A stretch of 64,000 nucleotides of DNA from Calycina herbarum (Eukaryota > Ascomycota > Leotiomycetes > Helotiales > Pezizellaceae): positions 1 through 64,000 of the forward strand of contig LLEY01000126.1 in NCBI GenBank assembly GCA_001414485.1, in the 5' to 3' direction. The position numbers and the translations under genes are program-made. This document shows, in pieces, positions 1-10,739 of the stretch. How positions within the stretch are numbered: position 1 is the stretch's first letter; the number at the start of each line of letters is the position of its first letter. A model generated the notes under the pieces. The model was not told the DNA's origin. It saw nothing but the letters and a program-made list of their open reading frames with translations, and did not search any database.

Positions 1-9
1 GCATACGAT

Positions 10-1212
10 ATGCCAGAACAAGGAGAGACCCCAGGTCCCTCCAAAGCTCCGCTTAAGAGCGTTGAGCAACCTACCAGGGAAGCTAGTAGACCCCCCTCCG
101 AAAGGTCTACAAACCGCACTCGCACGCCCAAAAACAAAAGGTCCCGGAAAGGAAAGCAACCTGCTCGAAACCCTAAAGACAACCGAGACTTTTCTAATAC
201 GGACGAGATACGGGGCGTAGTATAAGGCTTAGAAGAAAAACTTTAAGATAACAACGATCGGTTTATACAGTTAGAAAGGATGATAAGCAAACTGCAACTT
301 GCCTCTACGAATCTACCCCGAATCGATCCCGAGCCTCTTTCGCCTCCAAGTACTACGCGAGACCCTTTTCGCTTAAGGGACACTACTACCCCTGATGCCT
401 TCCCTCGACAGCAGACCACCCTCCTAGCCTCAGAAGGCACCTTGAATCCCCTCCTAATCCGAACCGCTAAAAGTAAGATTACAGAAAGGATTAAACCCTT
501 GAATAATAGTACCTCACCTACCTACCAACAATGGAAGATATCGGTACGCGATAGACTCCTAGTAAACGCCGATTATTACGATACTACACCGACTCGAAAG
601 GCCCTTATCTAGGGAACAACTACGGGCTACGCCAGGAACTACCTTAAGCCTAGATACGAGTCTAAGTCGATTCATATTGCTTTCTACGATTATCAAGATA
701 TAATTAAACTTTTAGATTTATATTTCTTAACCAGATACGAGACAGAGGATGTACAGAACGCCTTCTAGGCTTTGCAGATAGATGACGCTAAAGGTGAAGA
801 AACGTTTACTAACTTCAGAGGTCGATTTTCGAGTATAGCCATACTCAGAGAGATACCAGAGTTAGAACAGTTCTTCTACATATAGGAAAAGATTACACCA
901 CAGCTACGAAACTCAGCCGCTATACTTAAGAGACGTTAGAACCATAACTTCGTCGAAATGGTAGTAGATCTTCTAGCCCTAGATAAGGAAAGACGCTGAA
1001 ACGCTAAGTTATACATAGCCAATACGACTAAGCCAGTTAGTACAACCACTTCGGTTAAAAAGACTACCTTTCAATCCTTATCTAGTACAACACCGAACCT
1101 CCTACTACCCGAACACGAATCCTTTTCTACTGTTCAAAGGGAAGATGAAACCAAGTCCTCGTAGAGTACCCCGAATCGGTGGGAAAACAAGGTATCAGAC
1201 AATTATCAGTAA
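10..1212 (+). pseudogene. Retrotransposon gag remnant
   Basis: A 401-codon frame starts at ATG 10 and keeps one phase to the TAA at 1210-1212, broken only by in-frame stops such as those ending at 225 and 612. The first 70 residues are basic and proline-rich (RTRTPKNKRSRKGK). The core around residues 170-330 reads as a gag capsid-like region (TYQQWKISVRDRLL, FTNFRGRFSSIAIL, MVVDLLALDKERRRN). No CCHC knuckle follows. A related minus-strand gag at 30890-32097 continues into a degraded CCHC motif, so the knuckle was probably lost here. The product would be a nucleocapsid-like structural protein. The translation is clear, but the family (Copia or Gypsy) is not decided. Confidence 0.7.
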
Positions 1213-1710
1213 TAACATTTAACCAGCCGATACCCCACCTCCGACTCCTGTCTTCGGTAAAGAGTCCTTACTTTCTTTTACCTTCTAGCCGGATTCTAGA
1301 AGTTTAATTTAAATCGGATACGAATCAGTTATAAATCGAAGAAGTACGCTAATAAGTAACCTCTTAGCTAAGTTATCACTATCTTCTACGATATCGACTT
1401 CCAAATTCCGACTTTTCCGCCTCCGACTCCTGTCTAAATCCCCTCTAATATGTAGAACAATCGAGAGGTCAGACTATATACTCTTTTAGCAAATGCTTTG
1501 CTTTTAGTAGGAAACACCCGATATAGGCAACATCTACAAATAAGGCCGGCTACGACTCGTATCCTACCTTTCGCTAAACACCTCGCTTAATAAACCGCAT
1601 TCTATACGACAATCCTTCTACCACTAATACTGCTGCCTACAGACACCGCCCACCGATACTACACCGATAATACGAAGACTCGAGGACGAGTCTTTTTTAA
1701 GGGAGGGGAA

Positions 1711-1991
1711 TATGATGGCCAGCTATTGATAGAATTGCCGAGCCATCGGAACAGCTAAGAATACATGCCGAGTATGGTACAGCATAGATGGTTTCGGAAT
1801 TGTCAGAGCCGAATCGGTACGGACTTTTGTTATTATCCGGCCCTCTTATATATAGATGCCCTTACTCTCTCTTGAGGAAAGACCAATTTGGTCTTTTCCT
1901 TCGTATCAGAGCCTAGTATTCGGATATGTCATTCTATCGAACGCACTTCCATATGCCTCTTTTGTAGTAGTATCCGTTTCGTGCCGTTACA
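1711..1991 (+). repeat. 3' LTR of gag-only element, copy 1
   Basis: A 281-bp copy of the LTR family also seen at 8005-8315, 10382-10715, 19828-20116 and 38529-45834 (split). It starts TATGATGGCC (ancestral TGTGATGGCC) and ends CCGTTACA. An internal block ending CAGATGG...ACGG is shorter than in the other copies. Confidence 0.85.
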
Positions 1992-3552
1992 ACTATAAGT
2001 GCCCCCCCTTGATATACACGAGTCTTTTTAGCTCTACGGCGTTTGCTTAAGGCTTTATTCGCTGCTCGAAGGGTACGTACTTCAGTAGACAACAAGGTTA
2101 TCTTATAAGCTATTTGCTTTATACCTTTTGCTAATGTAGCAACTGTTTCAAATAGTAGAGTTAGCGAGCTCCCCTAGTGACAGGTAATCCGTTTCTAAAC
2201 AAGAGTCGATTATAAGAGCGCTTTAGTAGGGTTTGAGGGAGTCTAGGAGATCTAAGTATTAGAATTAGTAGTAGAGGGTCTTAGGAGAGTTAGAGTCCGT
2301 AACCTTACGTTAAGCTTTGAAAGTACTACTTATAGGTTAAAAGGTACTAGGCTAGCTCTACGGAATCCAGCTTAAGCGTTCTAGACTGTTATTGATTCTT
2401 TATATGCTGCTATAAAAGCTAAAAAGAACTCTACCTTCGTAATATAGTTGATATAGGCTTTAATAAACGTCTTAATCTACCGACTATATACTTGTTTTAA
2501 TATACTAAAGTACCTAATATTAAGTGGTTGGGTTATATAGGATAAGTGGGAAGGTAGTCTAAGAGTTATAATATTATATGCTTTATAATACTCTTGAAAT
2601 TCGGCCGATTCATAACTCTTATACCTATCTAATACTAGTATTCGATATAGACCCTTTATACGACTAGTAGTATGTTTATTAAAGTGTTTTAGCTATTCTA
2701 GACCTGTCTTGTTGTTTGTCTATCTGTTACTTATTAGTTTAATAACCTAGTTATGTAGGAGGCCGCCGTCTATGTACTAATTCGTAAGATGATTCTTCCT
2801 TTGGACGACTAAAAATAGAGGGATATCCCAACCCTCGCTATTGATATAAGCAATTGCTATAGCCTATTCTCGATTGCCTAGCTAAACTACCTTACCTCTG
2901 CTATATCGATCTACACGTATGATAACTATTGTAAGGCAAATTATACCTATTATAAAGCCCGTTTCGTCGAAGTTATAGAAATCGTAATCTAAAACGTTGT
3001 ATTTCGCCTTTATATTTTGTATAAGTTAGAACTACGTGCTAATTAGGTTAGGATCTTCGTATAAGGCCTTTTAGAAGTTATAAACACGATTAAAACGCGT
3101 CTTTAACCCTGGTTATCGTTGTATAAATCGATGTACCTAAAGCTTGCTAACACGTTTCCCTTTTCGCGATTTAAGGATATAATTTGCTATATCTTCTATA
3201 CTAGCTAGTTGGGGTGTAAACCTTCTAGAATCTAAGTTAAGTATATTCTAAAGAATTACTTCCTTCTTAAGTTAAGTTAATTTAATATTTACTGGCCGTC
3301 GTTCTAGAAGGGGAAGTTAGCTGTTTATTCTACGGCGAAGGCTAGTTTCGGGGACTTTGTAGATTTTTATAGTAGCTCGACGACTAAGCTTTTTAGATGA
3401 TCGGATAGCCTTAATAGCTAAGATGATTTGAGCTTCTTAAGTTTGAATTTCTATTAGTAATTGTTAAGATAACGTATATTAAAATAATGAAGTAGGGAAG
3501 ATGGGAAAAGTGCGCCAGGTCCTGATATGCGCCAGGTCCTGATAAACCACGT
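1992..3552 (-). mobile_element. Pogo/Fot1-like DNA transposon, partial (P1)
   Basis: Right-hand part of a Tc1/mariner-superfamily element. It ends with a terminal repeat in which a unit reading GCGCCAGGTCCTGATA occurs twice, then AAACCACGT and a TA. The left end is upstream of the retroelement that inserted in it. On the minus strand it encodes a degraded DDE transposase. The segments around 2580-2640 and 2830-2960 match the transposase core read from P3 (25500-27358). It is heavily RIP-mutated. Confidence 0.75.
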
Positions 3553-3664
3553 TATATAAAAAAACGATATTTATCGAATATCGGCAGCACTTCAACGATA
3601 GTTATCAATATCGGGTAAAAGCTACCGATAGTTATATCGTGATATATATCGCGATGTATCGATA
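3553..3664. repeat. Palindromic ATATCG-rich tract
   Basis: About 110 bp packed with CGATA/TATCG words (ACGATATTTATCG, TATATCGCGATGTATCG), joining the pogo end to the broken 3' end of the NLR gene. A tract of the same texture lies at 57845-57960, next to the hAT remnant. It may be the end of a hAT-type element. No gene is seen. Confidence 0.4.
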
Positions 3665-5728
3665 TATTATCGTATCGATGCCCAAGTCTGTTGTGAATCA
3701 ACTCGATGGCAAGTTGGACAACATGGCTGAATCTGTCTGAATTCGTACTCAGACGGCGGAAGGTTGCCTCTTGGAAAAATCTGTGAAGGCTCAGACGTAC
3801 TATAATCCACTAGGGATTGGTTTGCAAGGCCCTCAATCGCACCCAACACGCTGAGCGAGTCCTTCATAAAGCTTCCGTAGGAGTGCTCAACATCTGCAGA
3901 ATGGAAGAATTCCATTGGTATAGAATCCGGATCGAGTATGACCACAGTATCCAAAAGAATGAGCGAGTGCTCTGAACATGTACTCATCGACATCTGCCAT
4001 ATATTCACAAGGGGTTTTCGGAAGCCGGGGATACTAAATCAGTCGATTTCGTTGAACCTACATTGATAAACTGTAGTGAACTGCGCAGGTGTATATCTCT
4101 TGTTTCTTATAAATGCCGCAGCTTGACATAGAGCAAGCGGTAAACCACCAAAGCGTTGGGAAATATGATTTACCGCTTCCAGGTCTTCCTCAGCAATGTT
4201 ATCATTGTTATCTAATAAGGATATGAGAAAGTCGACTCCTTCGTTGTCATGAAATGCTTTCAGATGCAAGCCGTGTCTTGCAAAGCCTTCCTCTCGAGTC
4301 GTCGGATTACGACTAGTAACTAGGATGAAGCCCTGAGCAGAATTGGGCCAGTAAGGGGCCAATATTGAGGGGTCGTCCGCATTGTCGAAAACGATCAGAA
4401 AGGATTCCGCTATTCACAAGTCAATGTCAAACCCAAAATTACGGGAGAAAGCTGACAAACTCAAATGATTAATCCACTGCAGAACAGCTTCACGGGCATG
4501 GGACTCGGGTGTTTTAATGCCCAGTACTCTCGCAAGATTAATACACTGAGTGTCCAACTTGGATGCAGTGTCTGCATACAACCATAATATAACACGATAT
4601 TTCTCAAAATTGGCCACTGAAGACTTGCCACAACCACCAAGACCGTGAATCACAACACTTTGCATAGCTGCATTCGGTTGGGATGAACCGGAGAAAAAAT
4701 AAGTGTCCAGTTGCTTCGTGTATTTATGTCGGCTAAGAAATTGATCATTTCGGATGCAATTCTGGAGAAATCGAAACGGAAGAGCAATAACCGGCGGCGC
4801 ATCGGGATTCAGAGTAGAAGTTTCAAGGAACCTCATGATGTCTTGGTCCCGCCTTTGGGAATATTGAAGTCCCGCGGTGTTGACATGGAGGTCAAGATGT
4901 CTTGTCTGGCGCTTTATCTTTTCTTCACATTTAGCAAATCGGCCCTCGAGACCAGATGTGAATGCGATTCGTAAAGTATTGATTAGTTTGCATCGATTAG
5001 TGCCCTTGTTTCGGTTCTAGACTCGGAGTTTACAACCGAAAGATGGCCGTTGAAAGTAGAGGATGGATTCGACCAAAAAGCTATGAATGAACTACAGGTA
5101 TTCTGGATACAGTCCGCAAGCTGTGTATAATCCTCCACTTGGAAAAGTTTTGTCCATGTCTCGAACAATGGCAGGTATTTGGAAAGCGTCTCCAGCATAT
5201 CTAAGATTTTGCCGTATACAGTTTCTGATCGACTAGACACCTGAAAGTTTTTAGAAATATCCTAACTACCCAAGGTAAGCAGAATGGGGACCAACCTCAA
5301 ACAGAATCCTAATTCCGCCCCATAGCAATCCTGCCGCCAGTGGACCTTGACCAACTGCCACATCTACCGCTCTTCCAAAGGATAGAATATGCTAAAGAAC
5401 GGGACCGACGCGTTTCATTACCCTTTAGTAAATCGCTTTGTTGTATTTTCTTTGCAATGGTTTGAAAGCATCTTCCAAGGCAGAAAGATCTGTCGCGTGG
5501 TTTCAACTTTTCCAAATGCTCTTTTAGTGCTTCCTCCCAAATATTCGCAGCTTCGGATGTGTCGTCGGCGGATTTAGCATTGTTGACGAGTACATTCGTC
5601 GCCTGTGAAGTTTTGGTGGGTTTTGTTTTGCGCTGAAGAGTCATGAAACTGCCTCTATTCCTCGAAACGGTCGAAGCGGGTCCTATCAGCGTAGGGCTGT
5701 TGGAAAGTGTAGTATTATTAATAGACAT
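3665..5728 (-). pseudogene. NB-ARC/NACHT NLR (STAND ATPase) pseudogene
   Basis: Degraded fungal NLR gene read on the minus strand. The proposed start is ATG 5728. Exon 1 carries the N-terminal helical domain (NIWEEALKEHLEKL) and runs to 5296. A 55-bp GT-AG intron (5241-5295) joins ILFE to VSSRSETVYGKI in phase. Next come the P-loop GLGGCGKSS (about 4620-4650), a 51-bp intron (4410-4460), Walker B-like FLIVFDNADD, the TSR sensor (LVTSRNP), GLPLAL and a winged-helix-like segment (LLDTVVILDPDSI). Damage: frameshifts near 5390 and 4985, a short in-frame loss after the P-loop, an in-frame TGA at 4039-4041, and a frameshift near 3795. It ends at the palindromic tract before any TPR or ankyrin repeats. 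Intact relatives act in non-self recognition or cell-death signalling; this copy cannot be functional. It is not strongly RIP-mutated. Confidence 0.85.
5241..5295 (-). other. Inferred spliceosomal intron in NLR pseudogene
   Basis: GTTGGT...CTTTCAG on the minus strand. Removing it fuses the exon-1 frame (GLLWGGIRILFE) to the next exon in phase 0, as expected for the family's N-terminal domain. Confidence 0.7.
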
Positions 5729-6158
5729 AACTGGAATTGTTCGGGATAGAATGCAGTAGTAGAAGCTTCTGAAGAGGCTAAGTTTATTTGAAAGTTGCAG
5801 AGAAAAATACTTGAAATGAGAATCGGCGAGGCTTGCTTTCTGCTAAGAAATCCCAAGCGCCCGAACAACGGCCTCAGGCAGAAGAGGTAATACTTGGTAG
5901 TGGGTATACATATATACTTTTAAGTATAATACTATATCTAATTATCTAAGATAGATAGTTATCTACTATTTACTTCTACAGTGAGTTGCGAGTTAAGCTT
6001 GAATTTGCTCACGTTTTTATAATCCGAGCTTTTTGTTTTCTCTCTTTTCTTTAGAAGACAGAAAATAAAAGTACTCTAAAAGAGACGAGGCCTAGCTAGA
6101 AAGAAGCGCTATATCTAATTATCTCTCTTCTATATAATTTATTAATTTAAAGTAAGTA
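5729..6158. other. Flank of NLR pseudogene, no gene seen
   Basis: About 430 bp upstream of the NLR start. Up to about 5880 the base composition is host-like; beyond that it is AT-rich with no frame or repeat match that I recognise. It may contain the old promoter, but no specific element can be supported. Confidence 0.4.
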
Positions 6159-8004
6159 TAGCGTGGTTCATCAGTACCCTGCGTATATCAGTACCCTACG
6201 CACTTTTCCCCCACCTTATTACTTTAGAATATAGTTAAACAACTACAACATATTAAATTAACTAAAACTACTCAGAATCTAATGAACTAGATATATCTAT
6301 AGCCTCTTAACAAGTTCGTGTATTATGACCAGTCTTTCTATAAGTGCTACACCGTCGCCTAGAGGGTTGCCTCTTATTTTGCCTCCCCCTCTTAGAACGC
6401 CTATCGCGTCGAGCCTGTTCCTCTGCCTCCCTTTAAGCTAATACGTCCTACGTATCCTCTATAGTAAGTATACCTCCTTAACAGACCCGAGTCTTTTTAG
6501 CCCTACGACGCTTACTAAGGGCTTCATTTACTGCTCAAAGAGTACGGACCTCTGCCGACAAAAGGGTCACTTTATATACTAACCGCTCTATACCCTTTGC
6601 TAACGTAGCAACTGTTTGAAAAATAGGCGTTAGCAAGCTTCCTTAATAACGTGTAATACGATTCTTAACCAAAGTTGTTTATAAAAGAGCATCAGTTAGG
6701 TTATAAGGGGTCTATAAGACCTAAGAGTCGGCGTCTACAGAAGGGGGGCTAGTAGGTGTAAGAGTTCGTAATCGGACATTAAGCTTTAATATTACAGCTT
6801 AAGAATTAAAAGGTACTAAGCCAGCTCCGCGGAATCTAGCCTAGGCGTTTTAGGCTGTTATTGATTCCAAATACGCTGCTTTAAAGGCGAGAAAGAACTC
6901 GACCTTAGTAATATAGTTAATATAAGCTTTAATAAAAGTCTTAATTTAGCGACTATATACCTGTTTTAATATACTAAAACACCCAACGTCGAGTAGCTAG
7001 GTAAGATAAGAAGAGTAAGAAGGTAAGCAAAGAGTTATAATATTATAAGCCGTATAATACTCTTGGAATTCAGCTGATTCGTAACTCTTATACCTATCTA
7101 ATACTAGTATTTGATATAGACCCCTTATACGAGCAGTAGTGTACTTATCGAAGTGCTAAAGCTATTCTAGACCTGTCTTATTATTTATCTATCTATTGTT
7201 TATAGGTTTAATAACCTAGTTATATAGGAGGCCGCTCTTAGTATACTAATTCTCGAGATAATTCTTCTCTTAAACTACTAAAAATAAAGGCACGTCCTAA
7301 CCCTCGCTATTTATATAAGTAATTGCTATAGTCTATTCTCGATTACCTAGCTGAACTGTCTTACCTCTACTACGTCGATCGGCGTATATAACAACTATAG
7401 CTAGGCTTATAATACCTATTATAAAGCCTGTCTTATTAAAGTTATAGAAGTCGTAATCTAAAACACTATATTTTACTCTTATATTCTCTATAAGTTGAAA
7501 CCACGCGCTAATAAGCTCTAGATCTTCGTATAAGGCTCTTTAAAAGTTGTAAATATAATTAAAACGCGTCTTTAATTCTAGTCGACGTTATACGAATCGA
7601 GATACCTAGAGCTTACTAACGCGTCTTCTTCTCTACGATTCGAGAATATAATTCGTTATATCTTCTATACTAGCTAGTCGAGGCGTAAATCCTCTTATAT
7701 CTAGATTAAGTATATATTAAATAATTACCTTCTTCTCTAGGTTATTTAATTTAAGGTTTAGTAGTAGACGTTTATAAAGAGTAGTATAACTGTTTATTCG
7801 AAGTTAGAGCGTAGATTTAGGAATATTATAGATTTTCGTAGTAGACTGACGACTTAGCTTTTTAGCTATATAGATAGCCTCGATAGCTAAGATAATTCGT
7901 GCTTCTTATGTTTGAATTTCTATTTAGAGCGGTTAAGAAAACGCGTATTAAAGTTAGAGTATAGTTAGTAGAGGAAAAGTACGCAGAGTACTAATATACG
8001 TAGA

Positions 8005-8315
8005 TGTGATAGCCAGCTATTGATGGAATTACCGAGCCATCGGAACAGCCAAGAATACGTGCCAAGTATAGTACAGCACAGATGGTTATAGAACAGGATT
8101 ATAGTACAGGTTTAGTTTCAGAATTGTCAGAGCCGGATTAGTATAGACTTTTGTTATTGTCTGGCCCTCTTATATATAGATGTCCTTACTCTCTCTTAAG
8201 GAAAGACTAATTTAGTCTTTTCCTTTATATCAGAGCCTAGTATTCGGATATGTTATTCTATCGAACACACTTCTATATACCTCTTTTATAGTAGTATCTG
8301 TTTTATACTGTTATA
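8005..8315 (+). repeat. 5' LTR of gag-only element, copy 2
   Basis: 311 bp, TGTGATAGCC...CTGTTATA (ancestral end GTTACA). It lacks a block of about 23 bp (ending GAGCGCACGG) that is present in the 3' LTR, so the two LTRs differ by an indel as well as by transitions. Confidence 0.85.
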
Positions 8316-8689
8316 TTAAAAGACTAAATTCAACTCCGCCGGGGACAGCCTATTATAATATCTTACTCGAGCACGCTAGCGTACCTGCTTTGAATTCAAT
8401 TCAGCCTAGATTTGGATCAGTATATCGACAACCTCAAATAGCTAGGTAATCAGAGACCACCTAGACAGCTAGTAACACCGAGGTTTAGTGTCTAAACAGT
8501 TAGCTAGTAAAATCGTAGGCGATTCCTACGTTAATAGGAGTAGACTACGCTGAGTACTCCTAAGACTTCTAATAACCCTCTCCGTGTAGGGATTACTATA
8601 CAAGATATAGATAGTCGACGATATACAGTTACCCGGAAGGCTCCTGAATCTACCCCTTAACCCCCCTCTTTTTCGAATTAACATATAAC

Positions 8690-9883
8690 ATGTCGAATTC
8701 CAATGCTCCGCTTCTTAAAAGCGTTGAGTAACAACCTTCCAGGAACAGTGGACCCCCTTCCAAAAGGTCTACAAGCCGCACTCGTACGCCTAAAAACAAA
8801 AGGTCCTGGAAAGGAAAGCAACCTGCTTAAAACCTCAAAGACAACCGAGACTTTTCTAATACGGACGAGATACAGGGCGTAGTATAAGGCTTGGAAGAAA
8901 AACTTCAAGATAACAACGATCGGTTCATATAGTTGGAATCAATTATAAGCGAACTTAGGAATCAAATCAGAGACCCTCAACCTCAACGATCCCGATCCGA
9001 GAACGACCCTCCTTCCCTTCTAAGTCCTATACCAGACCTCTTTCGCTTAAGGGATCCTGCCTCTGATGCCTTCCCTCGACGGCAGACCACCCTCCCAGCC
9101 TCAGAAGGCACCCCGAATCCTCTCCTACCCCGAACTGCCAAAAGCAAGATCACGGAAAGGATTAAACCCTTAAATAACGGTACCTTACCCACCTACTAAC
9201 AATGGAAGATATCAGTACGCGATAGACTCCTAGTAAACGCTAATTATTATAATACTATATCGACTCGAAAGGCCCTTATCTAGAGAATAACTACTAGCTA
9301 TACTAGGAACTACCTTAAGCCCAGATACGAGTCTAAGTCGATTTATATTACTTTCTACGATTATTAAGATATAATTAAACTTTTGGATTTATATTTCTTA
9401 ACTAGATATAAGATAGAGGATATATAGAATACCTTCTAGGCTTTGTAGATAGATGACGCTGAAGGTAAAGAAACGTTTACTAACTTTAGAGGTTGCTTTT
9501 CGAGTATAGCTATACTTAGAGAGATACTAGAGTTAGAACAGTTCTTCTATATATAAGAAAAGATTATACTATAGCTATGAAACTTAGCTGCTATACTTAA
9601 GAGACGTTAGAACTATAACTTCGTTAAAATAGTAGTAGATCTTCTAGCCCTAGATAAGGAAAGACGCTAAAACACTAAGTTATATATAGCTAATATAACT
9701 AAGTTAGTTAGTACAACCACTTCGGTTAAAAAGACTACCTTTTAATCCTTATCTAGTATAATACTAAACCTCCTACTACTTAAACGCGAATCCTTTTCTA
9801 CTATTTAAAGGGAAGATAAAACCAAGTCCTTATAGAGTACCCTAAATCGGTAGGAAAATAAGGTATTAGATAATTATCGGTAA
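8690..9883 (+). pseudogene. Retrotransposon gag remnant, copy 2
   Basis: A 398-codon frame from ATG 8690 to the TAA at 9881-9883, with no frameshift but many TAA/TAG stops, increasing towards the 3' end. It aligns by eye along its length with the gag at 10-1212: basic N terminus (SRTPKNKRSW type), then ITERIKPLNNGTLPTY and the capsid-like core. As in copy 1 it stops without a CCHC zinc knuckle. The length match (398 against 401 codons) in two copies argues that this is the true size of the element's only protein. Confidence 0.7.
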
Positions 9884-10381
9884 TAACATTTAACTAGCCG
9901 ATACCCTACCTCTAACTCTCTACTTTAGTAAGGAGTCCTTACTTTCTTTTACCTTCTAGCTAGATTCTAGAAGTCTAATTTAAATCGGATACGAATTAGT
10001 TACGAATCGAAGAAGTACGCTAATAAGTGAGCTCTTAGCTAAGTTATCACTATCTTCTACGATATCGACTTCTAAATTCCGACTTTTCCGCTTCCGACTC
10101 CTATCTAAATCCCCTCCGATATATGGAATAATCGAGGGGTTAGACTATATACTCTTTTAGCGAATGCTTTGCTTTTAGTAGGAAACACCCGATATAGGCA
10201 ATATCTACGAACAAGGCCGGCTACGACTCGTATCCTACTTTTCGCTAAACACCTCGCTTAATAAACCGTATTCTATACGACAATCCTTCTACTACTAATA
10301 CTGCCGCCTACAGATACCGCCTACCGATACCGCACTAACAATACGAAGACTCGAGGACGAGTCTTTTTCAAGGGAGGGGGA

Positions 10382-10715
10382 TGTGATGGCTAGCTATTAA
10401 TAGAATTGCCGAGCTATCGGAACAGCTAAGAATACGTGCCGAGTATAGTACGGTACAGATGGTTATGGAACGGTGGATACCGAGCGCACGGAACAGGATT
10501 ACGGTACAGTTTTGGTTTCAGGACTGTCAGAACCGAATCGGTACAGACTTTTGTTATTGTCTGGCTCTCTTATATATAGATGCTCTCACTCTCTCTTAAG
10601 GAAAGACCAATTTGGTCTTTTCCTTCGTATTAGAGCCTAGTATTCGGATATGTCATTCTATCGAACGTACTTCCATATACCTCTTTTGTAGTAGTATCCG
10701 TTTCGTGCCGTTATA
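10382..10715 (+). repeat. 3' LTR of gag-only element, copy 2
   Basis: 334 bp, TGTGATGGCT...CCGTTATA, immediately downstream of the polypurine tract and followed by the TSD GTAGA. It contains an AAAGACCAATTTGGTCTTT palindrome that is conserved in all copies of this LTR family. Confidence 0.88.
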
Positions 10716-10739
10716 GTAGAGTACTAATAAACTACGTTA

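Larger units (their letters stand above)
1..1991 (+). mobile_element. Gag-only LTR retrotransposon, 3' part (copy 1)
   Basis: Right-hand part of an LTR element whose 5' LTR lies before the window. It contains a gag frame (10-1212), a non-coding stretch (1213-1700), a purine-rich tract GGGAGGGGAA just before the 3' LTR, and a 281-bp LTR. The order and sequence match the complete copy at 8005-10715. No protease, reverse transcriptase or integrase lies between gag and the LTR. It lies inside a pogo element that resumes at 1992. Mutation by RIP is mild in the first 600 bp and heavier later. Confidence 0.8.
8005..10715 (+). mobile_element. Complete gag-only LTR retrotransposon (copy 2)
   Basis: A 2.7-kb element with 5' LTR 8005-8315, leader 8316-8689, gag 8690-9883, a non-coding part 9884-10368, a polypurine tract AAGGGAGGGGGA directly before the 3' LTR, and 3' LTR 10382-10715. 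Target-site duplication GTAGA at 8000-8004 and 10716-10720 proves integrase-type insertion. Removing the element and one TSD restores the terminal repeat of the host pogo P2. There is no pol, so it must have been mobilised in trans. Confidence 0.9.
6161..10737 (-). mobile_element. Pogo/Fot1-like DNA transposon (P2), split by LTR element
   Basis: Complete element flanked by TA (6159-6160 and 10738-10739). The left terminus is GCGTGGTTCATCAGTACC with the ATCAGTACCCT unit repeated twice. The right terminus (AATAAACTACGT) lies beyond the retrotransposon at 8005-10715. Without that insertion and one TSD copy the element is about 1.86 kb, the same length as P3. The minus strand carries a badly RIP-mutated DDE transposase (about 7960 down to 6450) with homology to P3 throughout. 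Confidence 0.85.

Noticed and set aside
1856..2050. ORF of 64 codons
   Set aside because: It spans the junction between an LTR and the pogo element, so it is a chance frame.
4711..4974. Plus-strand ORF of 87 codons
   Set aside because: Antisense shadow of the NLR P-loop region.
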